Assembly: GCA_035578175.1 (NCBI GenBank)
Contig: JAQMRL010000001.1
Span: 59,357,553-59,421,552, forward strand
Reading direction: 5' to 3'
DNA: 64,000 bases
From: Catonia carolina
Taxonomy: Eukaryota > Arthropoda > Insecta > Hemiptera > Achilidae
Positions within the stretch are counted from its first letter, which is position 1. Each line of letters opens with the position of its first letter. The notes under the pieces are model-generated. The model did no database searches. It was not told the DNA's origin and was given only the letters and a program-made list of their open reading frames with translations. A program made the position numbers and the translations under genes. Shown piece after piece: positions 60,041 through 64,000 of this stretch.

Positions 60041-60236
60041 TCGCCGGCCGCATTGGTGTAGTTGGTAACGTGCTCGCCTCTCATCATACGGTCGTGGGTG
60101 TGAATCCCACTCAGGCACGGCATATTTTCATACGTTACAAAAATCATTTCATCCTCCATTGTGCAAAAGTTTACACCCCAACGTCGTCGCTAATGACCAT
60201 TGTAGTTGATGCGACGTTAAATAAATTAAAAAAAAA
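60041..60236 (+). repeat. tRNA-derived SINE, family A head with a different tail
   Basis: The head TTCGCCGGCCGCATTGGTGT with B box GGGTGTGAATCCC and TTTTCATACGTTACAAAAAT is family A. From about 60163 the body changes to CAAAAGTTTACACCCCAACG and ends GATGCGACGTTAAATAAATT plus A run. It is flanked by ATGTTTTTGT at 60031-60040 and 60237-60246. Confidence 0.87.
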
Positions 60237-60246
60237 ATGTTTTTGT

Positions 60247-61184
60247 ATGATACATTTTGCTTAAATTTAAAGAAAATAATTATCAACTAACCCATCAGCT
60301 CTGGGTAAGTTTTAGTAATAAATATGATGATTTGATAGGTTGTATTAATTTAGTATCCTGATAGTTCATGTTGACATACCTTAAGACTTAGATAAAAATA
60401 TTTATTGCTGGGTTGAGTAAGAAGTCCTGCACTCCTTTTTCTAAGTATAAGTTGTTAACTATTGTAGAGAAGTAGTTTGGAAAAATTTAAATAATAAGGT
60501 AATATGATATATGGTAATGTTGTATCAGAAAAATTAATAATTTATGTTTAAAGTTATTATTAGTTCACTAAAATATCTTGAAATTGACTTGAGTTGTTAA
60601 TCTTTTGGGTCTTAGTTTTAAAGTTAAATGTTTAGTTGCTTTGTCCAAATAATTGACCATGAAAATATTATTTTTATGACAGTCTGTTATAAGTAATAAA
60701 GATTTACTTTATATTCCTACTGTCCTTTACAAATTCTACAAATATTGTAGAATGTCGATTACATAACTTAACCAAAACAAACTTGGATTATTTGAATAGT
60801 CAGAAATTCGGATAATTTGACAAATCAATTTATGTTAATACTTGTATGCCTAACTTTTATTGGATATCATTAATATTTGAAAGGATACATCCCATACGTC
60901 ATTAAAAAATATGAAAATTGAAAAAGTCAGAATATGTATTGAACATAAATTTCATTGCTACCTTATCTACAGTTAGCCTAAGATAAAAAAAGTATGTATA
61001 GTGTTATGAAAAAAAAACATGACAATGTTGTATGCAATGAAATTATTGACAAAGAGCTCAGGTTTTAAAAATAAATTAAAATCAGTTGAAACCGTGGTTG
61101 TGTAAGAAGTGGCAGGCCAACATTTGGGTATTTTGGTATACTGTACTTAAATTTTTTTAAAAAATAAATATCTGTAGTGTATAT
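60247..61184. other. AT-rich DNA, no recognised feature
   Basis: About 0.9 kb with no coding frame or repeat copy that I could recognise. Confidence 0.35.
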
Positions 61185-61437
61185 TGGCCTCCGGGCCAGC
61201 CCAGTCAGTCAGCTGGTAGAAACTCGGTATTATTTGCTAAGTAACACCGGTTGGGCAAGCGACTTTGTATGGTGACCAGCTGACAGCCATTAATGAACAA
61301 ACTCTACTGGGGGTCCCTTTTCAAACTCATGCCTAATCCACTTCAAAAAAAAAAAATACAGCGAAAAGCAGCGATAAAGTTAGGTAGTTGTCAATATTGT
61401 ACAGTTCCCGATAACAAATAAAAGCTAAAAAAAAGTA
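61185..61437 (+). repeat. 200-bp interspersed repeat, second copy
   Basis: GGCCTCCGGGCCAGCCCAGT, GTCAGCTGGTAGAAACTCGG, GACCAGCTGACAGCCATTAA and GGGGGTCCCTTTTC follow the order of the minus-strand copy at 34565-34765. This copy has an extra segment before the shared AACAAATAAAAGCTAAAAAA end. Confidence 0.7.
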
Positions 61438-63590
61438 GTGTATATATGTACAGGCGTATATGTATTTACTGAGAAATGGAACGAATGGAATGAAATAGGC
61501 TAAATTCAGAAACAATTCTTTTTTCCAAAAGTGATTCGGATAATTGATGTTTTGCTGTAAAAACATTCTATATTTACTATGGGTGATTTAATTGTTTACC
61601 ATAAATAATAAATATATAAAATCAAGGTCATTGTGGTTAGGATAAAGTATCAAGCTAACTCTACATAAAAAAATAATAATATAAGTTGCACAGTTTATTA
61701 ATTTGAGTACAATGTCTGTGCTATTTTAATTAGAGGAAGTTATTTATTAAATGACATAATATCTGAATTATGAGTGGGGTTTAAATTGTAGTTATTTCTT
61801 ATCTTTTAATTAAGTATTTGTGTTAGAGTGTATAACTGCAGTTTTAAGTGTATTAACCTAACATATATTTATTTTTGCATTTACTAAAGAATGAAACAAG
61901 GTGAAAAATGAAATTAAACACTGATAAGCATTCAGTTATACTATTTCAATAAGTTAGCGGTTATTATAATTGTTTTTTATTTAAATAACTAACTTATTCT
62001 TTGCATTACATTAACACAATATAACTTTTCTTTCAGTTGTTTGTGTGAATTTTTATAAAAGAAAGTATTTTTCGTTGTTAGGCTATGTTTTTTTAATAAG
62101 GTTTGTTTCTAACCATTTCAGTTTTATTTTTAAAATAAAAGTGTTCACGTAAATATCTTCTATATAGTAGTTTAATTCTGATTTAATAATTGCTGTGACG
62201 GACAATTTTTATGAATTAATTGTGTTTGGAATCAGAATGTTCATCTGTGTGTAGTGGTCTTTTATGGAAGCAGGCTTTTCTATTTCGGTTACAACTCAGT
62301 ATGAGTACTGAACAGTAACAATAAAAAGTACCTGATACTTATATCAATCACACATAATACCAACTGAGGGAAGAAAGGTGATTATTCTTACTGGATTTAG
62401 ATCTGCCGGAACTAATGACAGTGCGGGTTCAATCGTAATGTACCACTTCTCTACAGTCTTGGTTTTTATTACTCGTTAGTCCACTACCCATCTAAAACGC
62501 TCATTTAATTGGTAACATGTTCCCGATATCGAATATTCCAAGTAGTTTTGCTAAGTACTCAGTTAAGTACTAAGTGCTAGATGATGGTAACCACCCTGAT
62601 TTTCGGCTATAAAGAAATGCTTCAAAGTATCAGTCTCCTACCTTCGCTACAGCACTAGTGTGTAGTAATTCAAAGAAGAAAACTGTTGAGTACATAAACT
62701 CAAATTTTTTTTTTACTGTGTATTTGACTGTGTTCTGACCTTTTGAGTGACACGCCCATATTCGCTCGTTTGTGCTCAAGTGCTTGTACAAGCAAGCCAA
62801 GTGCGTGACCAAGCCTGTATTTATTCATAAGGTTTCTTTAATGCATAGGTGTTGCTATTTTCGGGAAAATTTTTAACGAAAATTTCAAATTATGTATTTT
62901 GTTACAATTTATTTATTTTTGCCAACAAATATTTTTATCCCAACTTGATCAAATGGCTCCAAATGCATGTTTTGGCTGTTAATAAATTCATTTTACTATA
63001 TATGAATCACATTTTGTTGCTGCTTATGTAAAGACCTACTATTACTAATAAAATTATTATTAGATATTATTAGATTATTATTAGATACTCTAGTATCTAA
63101 TGAAAGTAAATAATTCATGATAAATTGCAGTTTTACTCAGCATTCAGTAAAGGCCCAAGTCAGTTAAAGAGTACCAGTGTGAATATTAGTTTAGAAATTA
63201 ATAAATTTAAATGAATTTCAATAAAAAATTGTTAGTGATGACTGAGTCATAATCAGATTCAAGTAAGTGAATAAATCTTTTAAAAAAATACCTTCTCCTA
63301 CAGTGATCTGTCAAACTTGTTTCTTTTAATTTTTACTGGTTGTAACTTTCTGTAACAAACCTTAAATGTAGCCATGTTTTTCTAAAATACATTCATGTTA
63401 TAAAGCAAAATTTTTTTATATGTATAACAATATAATAATTTGATAAATGAACAGTTGCAGTTTGACAATGATAGTTGGTTAAAATCTATCATAAATTATA
63501 TATAATAAATTTAGTTCCAATTTATGACACTGATAGCAATAGCAGTAGATTTTTCCATTTTATATTCAGTTTGATTCAAACCATTGACAA
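61438..63590. other. AT-rich DNA, no recognised feature
   Basis: About 2.1 kb without recognised genes. A short TTATTATTAGATA tandem occurs at 63050-63100. Short open frames here (60-77 codons) show no motifs. Confidence 0.35.
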
Positions 63591-63636
63591 AGGAAGATGC
63601 AATCTTATAATATTCTAGAATTTTTATTATCATTAC

Positions 63637-63672
63637 CTGAAGAAGCGGTGCGCACCACGAAAGTACTCGTAA
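63637..63672 (+). ncRNA. Hammerhead-like motif, variant core, probably degenerate
   Basis: CTGAAGA (63637-63643), then a GC stem GGTGCGCACC (63647-63656), AC, GAAA (63659-63662) and GTACTCGTAA follow the order of the ribozyme at 207-238. The core U-to-A change is the same as in the copy at 22860-22910. Stem III pairing is imperfect and stem I is not convincing. Confidence 0.38.
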
Positions 63673-63719
63673 AAGAATTTTTTAAAAGCAGTATAAGGTA
63701 AATGAAAAAGTTTTTTATA

Positions 63720-64000
63720 TTACAAAAAACAAATATTTACAAAATTTTGTGTATTATTATTGTTCCTTATTTTAGCTTCGTCATTTATTCACTTAATTCA
63801 TGTTAAGGTACTATAATGCATCCACAAACAAAAGAACTGCCTAAAAATGAACTCTACTGCACAGAGAGAGCAAAAACGATGGATCCGTCACATTCTTTCT
63901 CTCTTGCACAGCCTACCAGTGGAGCGGATCAGTTGAAAACAGTTTGTCTATTGATCCCCTCCACTAAAATACGTACATCAGAAAGGCGCAGACATCTCTC
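63720..64000. other. Right window edge, unassigned
   Basis: The last 150 bases are less AT-rich (ACAGAGAGAGCAAAAACGAT and TCTTTCTCTCTTGCACAGCC) and vaguely recall the GAG/CTC-rich MITE at 21060, but no specific match was established. Confidence 0.25.

Overview
This looks like nuclear DNA from an insect. It is AT-rich, host genes are split by long introns, and much of the rest is transposon debris typical of insects: Tc1/mariner, pogo/Tigger, PIF-Harbinger, Merlin, non-LTR and Penelope retroelements, tRNA-derived SINEs and foldback elements. I cannot name the species; a hemipteroid or polyneopteran insect is a guess from genome style.

Two host genes can be reconstructed completely and sit head to head. 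On the minus strand, four exons between 5837 and 20130 encode a 157-residue dUTPase with all five trimeric dUTPase motifs. On the plus strand, twelve coding exons between 23221 and 49777 encode a 713-residue SMARCAL1/HARP annealing helicase. It has an N-terminal RPA-binding motif, one HARP domain and a complete SNF2 motor. Exon phases close exactly in both genes. A third host gene probably begins with a 67-codon exon at 56218-56422 and runs off to the right, but I could not recognise it.

Region by region: 1-252 holds the edge of a Penelope-like element joined to a canonical hammerhead ribozyme on the opposite strand. 1172-4551 is a long-inverted-repeat element with a Tigger transposon inside it. 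7290-10015 (dut intron 3) is a decayed pogo/Jerky-like transposon with a second pogo-like element nested in it. 11101-15323 (dut intron 2) is a Russian doll: two inverted copies of a Helentron-like, microsatellite-bearing element flank a non-LTR fragment that itself contains a deleted mariner. 15790-16601 is a Tigger-type short element. The SMARCAL1 introns carry a Harbinger-type short element, Tc1-type short elements, three copies of a roughly 400-bp repeat, a 1.1-kb Helentron-like copy with a long (TG)n/(GCGT)n tract, several mariners, LINE tails and SINEs. The final SMARCAL1 exon is bracketed by related foldback hairpins. The region 50-55 kb holds an RT fragment, a SINE-in-MITE nest, and a foldback element whose two 15-bp ends recur fused as a perfect palindrome 166 bp away. 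57-59 kb holds an RT relic and a Merlin relic inside a Tc1-type element. 59-64 kb is mostly featureless AT-rich DNA.

The most unusual signals are the hammerhead ribozyme with its degenerate relatives, the PCNA-box-like motif in SMARCAL1 (with a second one at the Tigger transposase C-terminus), the fused-TIR palindrome, and the chimeric SINE family. I did not find a clear new multi-gene system.
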